From CAJCJE01 sp963818685 (lineage in GTDB: Bacteria > Actinomycetota > Actinomycetes > Mycobacteriales > Pseudonocardiaceae): a stretch of DNA of 64,000 nucleotides. The DNA is taken from positions 62,001 to 126,000 of the forward strand of contig CAWFTJ010000013.1 in the NCBI GenBank assembly GCA_963818685.1, in the 5' to 3' direction. Made by a program: the position numbers and the translations under genes. Position 1 is the first letter of the stretch; each line of letters opens with the position of its first letter. Under the pieces are notes generated by a model, which made no database searches, was not told the DNA's origin, and was given only the letters and a program-made list of their open reading frames with translations. This document shows positions 34,258 to 42,310 of the stretch, one piece after another.

Positions 34258-35217
34258 CTACCCGAACGGCCGCAGTTTCGCGGCGACGGCGGCTCGCTGG
34301 CGCACGCCGAACTTCTTCAGCACCCTGGTGACATGAGTCTTGACGGTTGGTTCGGAAATGGTGAGTTGTTCGGCTATCTGGGTGTTGCTCCTGCCTTCAG
34401 CGATCAGTTCGGCTATCTCCCGTTCGCGTCGAGTCAACTGGTCAAGGATCACGGCGTTTTCCGCCGGTGACGCGAGCAGCGACTGGACCGTCTCGGTCTG
34501 CGCCCGTTCACAGCTAGTACCCAAGGCGCGCAGGCGGGACCGCAACCAGGTCGAATCGTCGGGCAGTTCGGCGATGATGTCCTCGATCTCCAGCCGGATC
34601 GAGTCCAACCGGCGGCTAAAGTCATCCACGAACTCCGGGACGGACACCGGCGTGTCGACGTCCAGACGACCGTCGAACGCCAGGATCGCCCGATTCGCGA
34701 GGTCTTCCCGGTCCCGGTCCAGCACCGTCGTCACGGTTCTGGCCAACCACTGGAAGATCCGCACGGTCTCCTCGTTGTACACCTTGGCCTGATAGACCAG
34801 CACCGCCGCGAGACCGGTGACCGCCGACTCCGCGAACAGCGGAATCACGATGGCGTCCAGTGAACGTCGGCTGGTGTCACCGAAGGAGTGCCCCTTGTTC
34901 AGCAGTCGGCCGTCGTCCTGCGCGTAGGTATAGGGAACGGCGTTCTTCCGCACCCAGGCCGACAGCCCGTCGTAGCCGAGCACCTGAATTCCCGGCGGCT
35001 CGCACTCAACGCCGTCGAAGACGTACGGCACCACCAGCATCCGATCGTCGCGGAAGAAACCGACATAGAAACTGTCCACCGGAGCGACCGCACCCATCGC
35101 CACCCGCCACAAGTTGTACAACCGTCGGTGATCCAGTGGCCGCATCAACCGCATGGTGCGGTCGGCGTCCCGCAGTATCTCGGCGACACCGCGGCCAAAC
35201 GGACGATGATCGGCCAT
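34258..35217 (-). CDS. GAF-LuxR family transcriptional regulator
   Basis: About 319 aa. The N-terminal sensor resembles a GAF domain (RRLYNLWRVAMGAVAPVDSF, YVGFFRDDRMLVVPYVFDG, DAIVIPLFAESAVTGLAAVL). A helical linker follows, then a C-terminal LuxR HTH (LTRREREIAELIAEGRSNTQ, IAEQLTISEPTVKTHVTRVL). ATG 35217 is preferred (GGAG 10 bases upstream; GTG 35235 is also possible) because sequence further upstream is antisense to an ISL3 transposase remnant. No cognate kinase is adjacent. It may control the small secreted protein downstream, 118 bases away. Confidence 0.82.
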   Translation of the reverse strand: MADHRPFGRGVAEILRDADRTMRLMRPLDHRRLYNLWRVAMGAVAPVDSFYVGFFRDDRMLVVPYVFDGVECEPPGIQVLGYDGLSAWVRKNAVPYTYAQDDGRLLNKGHSFGDTSRRSLDAIVIPLFAESAVTGLAAVLVYQAKVYNEETVRIFQWLARTVTTVLDRDREDLANRAILAFDGRLDVDTPVSVPEFVDDFSRRLDSIRLEIEDIIAELPDDSTWLRSRLRALGTSCERAQTETVQSLLASPAENAVILDQLTRREREIAELIAEGRSNTQIAEQLTISEPTVKTHVTRVLKKFGVRQRAAVAAKLRPFG

Positions 35218-35282
35218 TCCCGTCAACTCCAGCACTCCGTCGGCGATACCCGCACGACCAGAATCCCACGTCACACCTTCGG

Positions 35283-35518
35283 TCCTGTCGGCCAGGACCT
35301 TGATGGGTGGATGACCGTCGTCCGCGCCGATGGGCTTCCCGGCTTCGCTTCCTACCTCAACGGCTTGGACAGGGACCACGACGCGACCATTGCCGGCCTG
35401 AGTCTGCCCCACAGCAACGGGGCCACTGAGAGCGTCAACAACAAGATCACAATGCTCAACGCCCGACCTATGGCCGCGCCAGTTCCCTTTGCTCCGCAAG
35501 CGAATCTTGCTCGTTAAG
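35283..35518 (+). pseudogene. ISL3-family transposase, 3' remnant
   Basis: The reading frame DGWMTVVRADGLPGFASYLN, GLDRDHDATIAGLSLPHSNG, ATESVNNKITMLNA corresponds to the C-terminal end of ISL3 transposases. After 35465 the proper end (LLRKRILLVK) lies in another frame and stops at TAA 35516-35518. The catalytic part is absent. It overlaps the upstream end of the LuxR-type gene on the opposite strand and borders the NACHT operon. Confidence 0.6.
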
Positions 35519-35729
35519 TAACCGTTCGTGCTGGTGCCGGCGCCATCCTTGATCGCGCAACCAGCCACAGAACCGATCATTTGACAGGCCCTGACGGCTT
35601 GGTGTGGTCGGCAATCCTCGTCGAGCTGACCGTCTTCCGAGCTGACCGTCTTCCGTACGGATGAAGGGTTTCGGCTGGTCGGTGGCTGGCGTACCCATCT
35701 GGGGATAGTGGCTGGCTGCGCCCGATAGA

Positions 35730-37982
35730 GTGCGTAGTGTGACGAGCCAGTTCAGCGTGCTGCTTCGGCAGTTGCGGCAGCAATCGGCGTTGACACAAGA
35801 GGATCTGGCGGGACGGGCTCGCTTAGCCGTGCGGACGATTCGGCGACTGGAGACCGGGGAGAGCGCCAACCCGCAGGTGGACACGGTGCGACTGCTCGCA
35901 GAAGCGCTGGACCTCAGTCCGGACCAGCGTTCCGAACTGCTGGACGCTGCCCATGGCCGTACATTGCCAGCGTCCGCTGGTGGCCACCGAACCGCGCCGG
36001 ACTCGCCGCTGCGGCGCAGGCTGGCGGAGGCTGCCGATGATCTGGCCCACGCGGTCGCCGCCCGCCTGGTCAAGGAAGACGAACTGCGGCGGATCCAGGA
36101 TCCGTTCCCGCTACCGGTCCGCTGGCAGTTGGCGCCCGAGAACCTGATGGACCAGTGGGAGAACATCTGCCGGGTCAAGGCGGGCGAATCCGCCCGACCG
36201 CTGGACCTGGCCGATCGCCTTCCCGAGATCGCCGAGGTCTATCGGCGCGTACCGTCTGGACGGCTGGTTGTGCTCGGGCGGGCGGGATCAGGCAAGTCGG
36301 TGCTGGCTGCCCGGTTCGTCCTCGACATGCTGCGTGCTCGCGACCGGGATGACGCCGTGCCGGTCATTTTCGGCCTCGGCTCCTGGAACCCGACCACCAC
36401 TCTGTTCCGGGACTGGCTGGTCGGTCAGCTGACGCGCGACCATCCCGGTCTCGCCGCGACCAGCAGCGGCGGATCGAACCTGGCGACCGAACTGGTCGAG
36501 GGCGGCCGCATCCTGCCGGTGTTGGACGGGTTCGACGAACTCGCAACGGGATTGCACCGAGCAGCGCTGGACAAGCTCAACGCCACGACGCTGCCGCTTG
36601 TGCTGACCAGCCGTCCCGGTGAGTACAAGACCGAAGCCAAGACCGACGCGCTGACCGCGGCGGCGGCCGTGTGGCTGACCGACCTCACCGTGACCGACCT
36701 CGCCGACTATCTGCCCAGGACCACACGCAAGGCGGCCGGCGCGACGGTGTGGGACCCGGTCCTGACCGAGTTGCGCGAGCATCCCGAACGCCGTGCCAGC
36801 GCCAATCTCAGGACGGTGCTGACAACGCCGCTGATGGTCGGGCTCGCTCGCGCCATCTACAGCGATCCCGCCGGAGCCGACCCGTCCGTGCTGCTGGACA
36901 CCGATCGGTTCAACAGCCTGCACCAGCTTGAAGATCATTTGTTGGGCACTTTCATTCCAACGGTGTACCGCGATCAGGCTGGCAGCCGGCATTGGGATCC
37001 GGACGGGGTCCAGCGCTGGCTGACCTACCTGGCTCGGCACCTCGACCGGCTCGACACTCATGATCTCGCCTGGTGGCAGCTGGGCAGCACAATGCGCAGA
37101 TGGCGGCGGGTGGTCGTGGTGGGCCTGGTGGCCGGAGTGGCCGCCGCGCTGGTGGCGGGATTCGCGGCCGTGCTGCTGGGCGTGCTCGGGCTCGGAACGG
37201 CCCGAGCCGACGACGGGCTCACGGCAGGCCCCGTGGACGGGCTCGCCGCTGGACTTGCCATCGGGCTGCTGCGCATGATCGGGCCGGCTTTCCGAGGAGC
37301 CGCGTTCGAGCCATCCCGCGTGCAGATTCGGCTTCACGGCGGGCAACGGCAACTGGAGACGCGGTTCGTGCGCAGGTTCCTGGTGGTATTGGCGCTCGGG
37401 TTGGTGTTCGCAGGCGCGCTCTGGCTCGCAGGTGTGCTCGGGATCCAGTTCTGGATCGTGGGCAGGCTCGGGCCCGGCCCCTGGTACGGAGTTCTCGCCG
37501 GGGTGGTCCTCGGTCCGCTGGTCGGATTGGCCTGGGCGATCATGGCTCGTATCGAGGCACCTGTCGACGTCAAAACCGCGGTCAGCCCCGCCGACCTGCT
37601 CAAAACCAACCGGGCAACCGTGATCGTCGAGTCATCGGTCCTCGGACTCGTCTGTGCGATGGGTTTCGCGATGCTGGCCGGACTCCTGCACGGGCCGCGG
37701 TACGGGTTGGTATACGGGCTCTCCTACGGCATCGTGCTGGGCTTCGGGGTCGCGTTGGGTGTGACGCTCGGGCTCACCGCCTGGGGACAGTGGCTGGCGC
37801 TGTCCCGCATCTGGCTACCACTGCACCAACGGCTGCCCTTGGCGCTGATCGCGTTCCTGGACGACGCGTGCGAGCGAGGGGTGCTGCGCCGGGCTGGGGC
37901 GGTCTACCAGTTCCGGCATGCCCGCCTCCAGAAGCACCTGAGCAACCAGTACCGACCTGCGGGTTTCCGCTGCCGGACATAG
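35730..37982 (+). CDS. XRE-NACHT-multi-TM NTPase (NLR-like)
   Basis: Protein of 750 aa. An XRE-type HTH lies at about 8-72 (LLRQLRQQSALTQEDLAGRA, AVRTIRRLETGESANPQVDT). The STAND/NACHT NTPase follows, with Walker A GRAGSGKS (183-190), Walker B LPVLDGFDELA (262-272) and a sensor-like LVLTSRPGE (290-298). From about 458 to 690 there are five to six hydrophobic helices in Gly-rich stretches. The C-terminal DDACERGVLRRAGAVYQFRH block is shared by actinobacterial NACHT-TM proteins. Start is GTG at 35730 or 35739. Its TAG abuts the ATG of the next gene, which is ESX-like. Bacterial NACHT proteins can be antiphage sensors; that role here is inference. Confidence 0.88.
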   Translation: MRSVTSQFSVLLRQLRQQSALTQEDLAGRARLAVRTIRRLETGESANPQVDTVRLLAEALDLSPDQRSELLDAAHGRTLPASAGGHRTAPDSPLRRRLAEAADDLAHAVAARLVKEDELRRIQDPFPLPVRWQLAPENLMDQWENICRVKAGESARPLDLADRLPEIAEVYRRVPSGRLVVLGRAGSGKSVLAARFVLDMLRARDRDDAVPVIFGLGSWNPTTTLFRDWLVGQLTRDHPGLAATSSGGSNLATELVEGGRILPVLDGFDELATGLHRAALDKLNATTLPLVLTSRPGEYKTEAKTDALTAAAAVWLTDLTVTDLADYLPRTTRKAAGATVWDPVLTELREHPERRASANLRTVLTTPLMVGLARAIYSDPAGADPSVLLDTDRFNSLHQLEDHLLGTFIPTVYRDQAGSRHWDPDGVQRWLTYLARHLDRLDTHDLAWWQLGSTMRRWRRVVVVGLVAGVAAALVAGFAAVLLGVLGLGTARADDGLTAGPVDGLAAGLAIGLLRMIGPAFRGAAFEPSRVQIRLHGGQRQLETRFVRRFLVVLALGLVFAGALWLAGVLGIQFWIVGRLGPGPWYGVLAGVVLGPLVGLAWAIMARIEAPVDVKTAVSPADLLKTNRATVIVESSVLGLVCAMGFAMLAGLLHGPRYGLVYGLSYGIVLGFGVALGVTLGLTAWGQWLALSRIWLPLHQRLPLALIAFLDDACERGVLRRAGAVYQFRHARLQKHLSNQYRPAGFRCRT

Positions 37983-39119
37983 ATGGCCGATCCGCTGTCC
38001 TGGTCCACCACCATGGCCAGGGCCACGATCAGCGACGTGATCGAAGGTGCTGACCAACTGGCGAGCGCGGTCACCTCCGTGCTGGGCCCGAACGGGCCGC
38101 TCGCGTTCACCACAACCCTGACCAACGCACTGGACAGCGTCTGGGCGGACTTCTTCGGCGCGTCGACCCCGCCGGGTGACACGAACTGGAACGCCTACAC
38201 CCACAAGCAGTTGTACGACATGCTGTGGCAGGGCGCGGACGTCGCGGATGTCAGCGCGGTAGCTGCCGAGTGGGGGCGGCACAGCTCAGACCTGAGCGCG
38301 GCCGCGGACGCGCTGCGCGGCCACGGCGCCGCGCTGCGGTCGAACTGGCAGGGGCGCGCCGCGGCCGCGGCCGCGGACCGGCTCGCCGAACTCAGCGACC
38401 GGATCTGGAACATCGGCGCGCGGGCCGGCACCGTCGGAAAAGCCGTCGACAACGCAGGCGACGCGCTGGCCCTCGCGCGCAACAGTATGCCACCGCCCCC
38501 GCCGGACCCACTGACGCTGATGACCAGCGCGGTCGGCGCGGGCCCGCTGCCGGCGCTCCAGGCGATCGCGGTCGGCGGTGCGCGGCTGTTCACCGGCGAC
38601 GCTGTTGCTGGCGAGGCCAAGGCCGAGGCGGTGCGGGTCATGCAGCGCTACGAGGCGAGCCTGCGTGCCAGCGGCCATCAGGTCACACCGGCACCTGCTG
38701 GCGCCACGACATCCGAGAGCTACCAGGTGGACGGGTCAGCGACGACCGGCCCGGCGAACACGACGACCAGCGCGGCTGGGTTCACCGGTGGCGGGCCCGC
38801 GGGGCGGGTTGGGACCGGTGTGCCCTGGGGTCGGCTCACCGGAGACACGCGACTCGGCCAAGGCCCGCTGTCCGGGGCCGGACCCGTGTCGAGCGTGCTG
38901 GCGACCGACGCGGCGGAGTCCGGCCTGGCCGCCGAGGCCGCCACGGGTGCCGGCGGCCTCTGGCCACCCATGGCCGGGCGGCAGGCGAACCGCGACCAGG
39001 ACCGGCCCCACCGCAACCGCATGCCCAACACCTACGACCGGTTCTTCAGTTCGGACGAGCAGGTCACCGTGCCGGTGATCGGGGAAGCGACAGACAGGGA
39101 GCACGGCCTTGGCCGCTAG
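37983..39119 (+). CDS. PPE/WXG100-like ESX-associated protein
   Basis: Protein of 378 aa. The N-terminal 170 residues are helical with WXG-type turns (LWQG 81-84; SNWQGRAAAAAADRLAELSD, W122) as in PPE/WXG substrates of type VII secretion. A short Pro run (MPPPPPDP, about 168-175) and a helix follow, then a Thr/Gly/Ala-rich disordered tail ending NRMPNTYDRFFSSDEQVTVP, VIGEATDREHGLGR. There is no Sec signal. It begins on the base after the NACHT stop codon and overlaps the next gene by 11 bases. It is probably a secreted substrate or a partner of the EspG-like protein. Confidence 0.7.
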   Translation: MADPLSWSTTMARATISDVIEGADQLASAVTSVLGPNGPLAFTTTLTNALDSVWADFFGASTPPGDTNWNAYTHKQLYDMLWQGADVADVSAVAAEWGRHSSDLSAAADALRGHGAALRSNWQGRAAAAAADRLAELSDRIWNIGARAGTVGKAVDNAGDALALARNSMPPPPPDPLTLMTSAVGAGPLPALQAIAVGGARLFTGDAVAGEAKAEAVRVMQRYEASLRASGHQVTPAPAGATTSESYQVDGSATTGPANTTTSAAGFTGGGPAGRVGTGVPWGRLTGDTRLGQGPLSGAGPVSSVLATDAAESGLAAEAATGAGGLWPPMAGRQANRDQDRPHRNRMPNTYDRFFSSDEQVTVPVIGEATDREHGLGR

Positions 39120-39453
39120 AAAGGCAACCGGCAGCGACTTTCAGGTCCACACCGACGAGTTGATCGGTCAGGTCAGGGCGTTGGTCGACATCAGCGAAAC
39201 GACCAGTGCTCTGGTGTCCTCGGCACGACAGCTGGCCGAGCGCGACCCGTTGCTCGGCACCGCGCCGATCGCGATGCACCTGGCGCAGCGGCTGCGGGAG
39301 GCGGCAGGGCCTGCCGGCCTCACCGGCGAGGTCAGCGCCGCCGACACCGAACTGACCAGCTACCACCAGGCGCTGCGGGATGCCGTCAACCAGTATCAGG
39401 ACCGCGACGCCGAGGTGACCCGGCGGCTCACCGACACTCAGGCGGACACGTGA
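39109..39453 (+). CDS. EspC/DUF2580-like ESX-associated small protein
   Basis: Protein of 114 aa, all helical: SDFQVHTDELIGQVRALVDI, SETTSALVSSARQLAERDPL, DTELTSYHQALRDAVNQYQD. This resembles the short secreted EspC/DUF2580 and WXG100 helical hairpins of ESX clusters, though no clear WXG turn is seen. Start TTG has CAGGGAG upstream and overlaps the preceding gene; its stop overlaps the EspG-like start by 4 bases. Probably a partner of the larger substrate. Confidence 0.6.
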   Translation: MAARKATGSDFQVHTDELIGQVRALVDISETTSALVSSARQLAERDPLLGTAPIAMHLAQRLREAAGPAGLTGEVSAADTELTSYHQALRDAVNQYQDRDAEVTRRLTDTQADT

Positions 39454-40208
39454 GCACCGCACCCGTACTCAGGACCCGCACCGGAAACCAGGGAGTCCAC
39501 TTCGGACTCGTCGAGCTGGACCTGCTCGCAACACACGCGGGCGCACGGTTTCCGTTCCCGTTGCGGGTGCCCGAGTTCGGCCGGATCAGGGGCGAACGAG
39601 AGGTGCTGCTCGCGGCGGCCGGGCTGACCCTGCGGGAGCGCGGATTGGCAGGCGAGCGTGGGCCGCTGGGCATCGCGGCCGAACTGGTGACGGCGTTGCG
39701 GGAGTGCCGAGGCACGGTCGACCTGGTGCTGGCCGAGCCCGGCTCCGCGGTCGGCACCGTGGCCATGGTCTACCGGTCCTGGGCGTTGATCTGCCAGCAG
39801 CCGCTGACCGGCGCCCAAGAGGCCGGCGTGTGGGTCCGACGGGTCGGGCATAGCGCACTGGCCGAAGAACTGCTCGGGATGGTGCCAGAGGCAACGCCAG
39901 CCCAAGCCATGCCGATCACCCTCCCGCCGGACTGTGGCGATCACGCGAATCCCGATGTACTGGATCAACTCGACGGACTGGTCGGTGAATTGACCGGCAG
40001 CGGGCAACTCGGCGCGACCCGCCCCGCCACCGGTGACACGACAAGGACCGGCGCCGATCTGTCCTGGTTGGACGGTCGACGTGGCCGGGTACGGGTGGAC
40101 CGCACCGCCGACGGATGGATCAGCGTCAACCCATTGCGGCACAAAGACATAAGTCACGCGCTCGACGATCTGGCCATGATCGCAAGAAGGGAACGAGATG
40201 GAACCTGA
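39450..40208 (+). CDS. EspG-family ESX secretion chaperone
   Basis: Protein of 252 aa recognised as EspG-like (PF14011 type): HFGLVELDLLATHAGARFPF, PLRVPEFGRIRGEREVLLAA, AGLTLRERGLAGERGPLGIA, and a C-terminal GRRGRVRVDRTADGWISVNP, LRHKDISHALDDLA. EspG proteins bind the tips of PE/PPE heterodimers in the cytosol and keep them soluble for the ESX machine. It lies directly among likely substrates, as in mycobacterial esx loci, although the translocon genes are absent here. GTG start overlaps the previous stop. Confidence 0.78.
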   Translation: MSTAPVLRTRTGNQGVHFGLVELDLLATHAGARFPFPLRVPEFGRIRGEREVLLAAAGLTLRERGLAGERGPLGIAAELVTALRECRGTVDLVLAEPGSAVGTVAMVYRSWALICQQPLTGAQEAGVWVRRVGHSALAEELLGMVPEATPAQAMPITLPPDCGDHANPDVLDQLDGLVGELTGSGQLGATRPATGDTTRTGADLSWLDGRRGRVRVDRTADGWISVNPLRHKDISHALDDLAMIARRERDGT

Positions 40209-40611
40209 ACAGTGGCTCGCCCAGTATCACAAACGGCTTGCCGACATCGCGACGCGCGCCAACGAGGCCGGCGACCGCCTGCGGCAGGTCGGTAAGACGG
40301 TGACTTCGCCCCGGCGTGAGGTCACGGTGACCGTCGGCCCAGGCGGCGCGCTGGAGGATCTCGTGCTGACGCCCTCGGCTCGCACGCTCGAATCTGACGA
40401 GCTGGCGAGGCTGATTCTGGATGCCACTCGGCAAGCCCGGCGCGCCGTCGGTGCCCAGGCCGCCGGCATCGCGACCGAGTACTTCGACGCGGGTCCCGCG
40501 TTGGAGGTGATCAAGCAGTACCTGCCGGCCGGCGCGCCCGTGAACAAGCACCCCGTGAACAAGCACGCTGACGACGAGTACCCACTGGAGATCACCCATG
40601 ACGCAATTTAG
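40198..40611 (+). CDS. YbaB/EbfC-family DNA-binding protein
   Basis: Protein of 137 aa: QWLAQYHKRLADIATRANEA, REVTVTVGPGGALEDLVLTP and LARLILDATRQARRAVGAQA correspond to the YbaB/EbfC nucleoid-associated fold. Additional YbaB-like proteins are regularly encoded in actinobacterial ESX-type clusters. The C-terminus carries an exact 15-base tandem duplication (40537-40551 and 40552-40566) that encodes VNKHP-VNKHA. Overlaps the EspG-like gene by 11 bases and the next by 14. The housekeeping ybaB (beside dnaX/recR) would be elsewhere. Confidence 0.75.
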   Translation: MEPEQWLAQYHKRLADIATRANEAGDRLRQVGKTVTSPRREVTVTVGPGGALEDLVLTPSARTLESDELARLILDATRQARRAVGAQAAGIATEYFDAGPALEVIKQYLPAGAPVNKHPVNKHADDEYPLEITHDAI

Positions 40612-40903
40612 CCTCGACCCGGCGCAGCTCTACGGGCACGCCCGGAGCGTCGGCGAGGTGGCCGACGAACTGTCCACCATCGGCGGAGGACTGCCGAGCG
40701 GCCTCGCCGATCTCGCGCTCGGCCCGTTCACCGAATTTCTCTGCTCCGGACTGCAAAGCGCGATGTCACAGGTCGCAAACGCGATCGTGAACGCGTCGAA
40801 CTCCGTGGCCGAGGTGAGCACGAGCATCAGCCACACCGCGGCCGCCTACCAGAACGTCGACGATGGCAACGCCGCCAGCCTGAACCAGGAGTCGCCGCGA
40901 TGA
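40598..40903 (+). CDS. EspC/WXG100-like small protein (second)
   Basis: Protein of 101 aa: TQFSLDPAQLYGHARSVGEV, ADELSTIGGGLPSGLADLAL, GPFTEFLCSGLQSAMSQVAN, VAEVSTSISHTAAAYQNVDD. Two helices around a Gly-rich turn, ending with a short acidic tail, match the EspC/DUF2580 ESX-associated type. It contains one Cys. It overlaps the upstream and downstream genes, and probably pairs with the large protein encoded next. Confidence 0.65.
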   Translation: MTQFSLDPAQLYGHARSVGEVADELSTIGGGLPSGLADLALGPFTEFLCSGLQSAMSQVANAIVNASNSVAEVSTSISHTAAAYQNVDDGNAASLNQESPR

Positions 40904-42285
40904 CCAACACGAACACGGCCCAGCTGGTCGACGAGCTGACCTCGACCAATGACGCGGTACTCGGCAAGGGCTGGGTGTCACCGGGTCTGAGCGGGACGGG
41001 CGGACCGTTGAGCCTGCTCGGCTCGACGGGAGACCCACTGTCCGGCCTCGCCTCGGCCGGCGTCGGCTGGTTCACCCCCTTCGTCTCGTTCCTCAGCGAC
41101 GGGCTCAGCCAGCTCCAGGGCGGCGACGCGGCCTCGGTCACGTCGGGGTCGCAGGAGTTCGGCAATGCCGGGCAGGACATCACCAACCTGGCCGGCTCGT
41201 ACGCGGACTTGACCAGGGCGCAGACCACCGGCTGGACCGGCCAGGCCGCGTCGGACTACCGAAACGCGGGCGCGCAGCACGCGACCGGCGTCGCCGGACT
41301 GGGCACCGCAAGCACGACGGTGGGCAGTTCGATCATCGGTGCCGGTCAGGTGGTGGCGCAGGCGATCTCGGACATTACCGAGCTGATCGGCGAAGCTGTC
41401 GGACAGATCGTCCCGATCATGACCCAGGCCATTGCGAGGGCCCAGCAGACCTTCGGCGAGAGCGTCGTGGAGGCCATCCCGCCGTGTGTCGGAATCGCCG
41501 TGGAGTATGCGCTGCGGATCGCCGCGAAGCTGGCCGCGCTGCTGGCCAGCGGGCAGAACCTGCTCAAGCTGGTGCAGGGCGCACTCGGTGTGGTGGACAT
41601 GATCCAGCAGGGGCTGTCGAGCATCAGCCAGCAGAGCACCCAGGCCGGCACGCAGCCGTCGGCCGCCGGGGGTGCCACGAACACGACAGGCCCCACGAAC
41701 GCGATGGACGCGGCGGATTCCGGAGGCACCGGATCAACGGCCCCGATGTCAGCGGACAGCGGTTCCAGCGGCGACGGCTCTACGCCGGATGGCTCGGCCG
41801 ACTCGAACGATCCGACGGGTCAAGGTGGCTTGCCGGACCTGAGTGGCCTGCCGGACATGAGCGGCTCGACGGACCAGGGTAGCCCGCCAGATCTGAGTGT
41901 CGGCCCGCAGGGACTCGACACCACGTCGGCCGCTGCGCCCCCGTCGTTCCTGGGCACCATGCCGGCCGCGTCTCCGTACCCCGTACACGCGGACGCCGGC
42001 CAGCCGTCCGGCGGCGGTGCGTTCCCGGCCGCTGCTGTGGAGGGCGGGTTCGTTGCCGGTGCCCGTAGCGGCGTCGGGCTGGGTGCCGACACCGTCCGCA
42101 AGGGACGCAAGCTGCCGTCGTCGGCTACCTCGACTGATGAGCCTGACGTCCAGGGCGCCTTCTCACCGGTCCGCCCGGCTGGCGAGAAGGACAAGGAGCA
42201 CAAGCGAAAGTACAGCGTGGTCGAGCGGCACGACGAGATCCTCGAAGCCGCGCCGGCAGTCATTACCAGCAGTCCGACCGATTAG
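40900..42285 (+). CDS. Large WXG-like ESX-associated protein with disordered tail
   Basis: Protein of 461 aa. The helical N-terminus has a WXG-type turn (TTGWTGQAASDYRNAGAQHA, W112). A long hydrophobic helical segment follows (about 140-245: VVAQAISDITELIGEAVGQI, EYALRIAAKLAALLASGQNL). Residues about 250-345 are Ser/Gly/Asp/Thr-rich (LPDLSGLPDMSGSTDQGSPP), and the C-terminus is charged (KDKEHKRKYSVVERHDEILE). This layout fits ESX-secreted effectors or scaffold proteins. The start ATG overlaps the preceding TGA. The last gene of the locus begins 25 bases downstream. Confidence 0.68.
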   Translation: MTNTNTAQLVDELTSTNDAVLGKGWVSPGLSGTGGPLSLLGSTGDPLSGLASAGVGWFTPFVSFLSDGLSQLQGGDAASVTSGSQEFGNAGQDITNLAGSYADLTRAQTTGWTGQAASDYRNAGAQHATGVAGLGTASTTVGSSIIGAGQVVAQAISDITELIGEAVGQIVPIMTQAIARAQQTFGESVVEAIPPCVGIAVEYALRIAAKLAALLASGQNLLKLVQGALGVVDMIQQGLSSISQQSTQAGTQPSAAGGATNTTGPTNAMDAADSGGTGSTAPMSADSGSSGDGSTPDGSADSNDPTGQGGLPDLSGLPDMSGSTDQGSPPDLSVGPQGLDTTSAAAPPSFLGTMPAASPYPVHADAGQPSGGGAFPAAAVEGGFVAGARSGVGLGADTVRKGRKLPSSATSTDEPDVQGAFSPVRPAGEKDKEHKRKYSVVERHDEILEAAPAVITSSPTD

Positions 42286-42310
42286 AGACCGATGAGAGGG
42301 GAACCGGGAC

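Noticed and set aside
35283..35518. Transposon end as attachment site of the NACHT operon
   Set aside because: Only a transposase tail is seen; no matching direct or inverted repeat was found at the right end near 43.6 kb.
36288..37352. 354-codon minus-strand frame over the NACHT gene
   Set aside because: Antisense shadow; the plus strand carries clear XRE and NACHT motifs.
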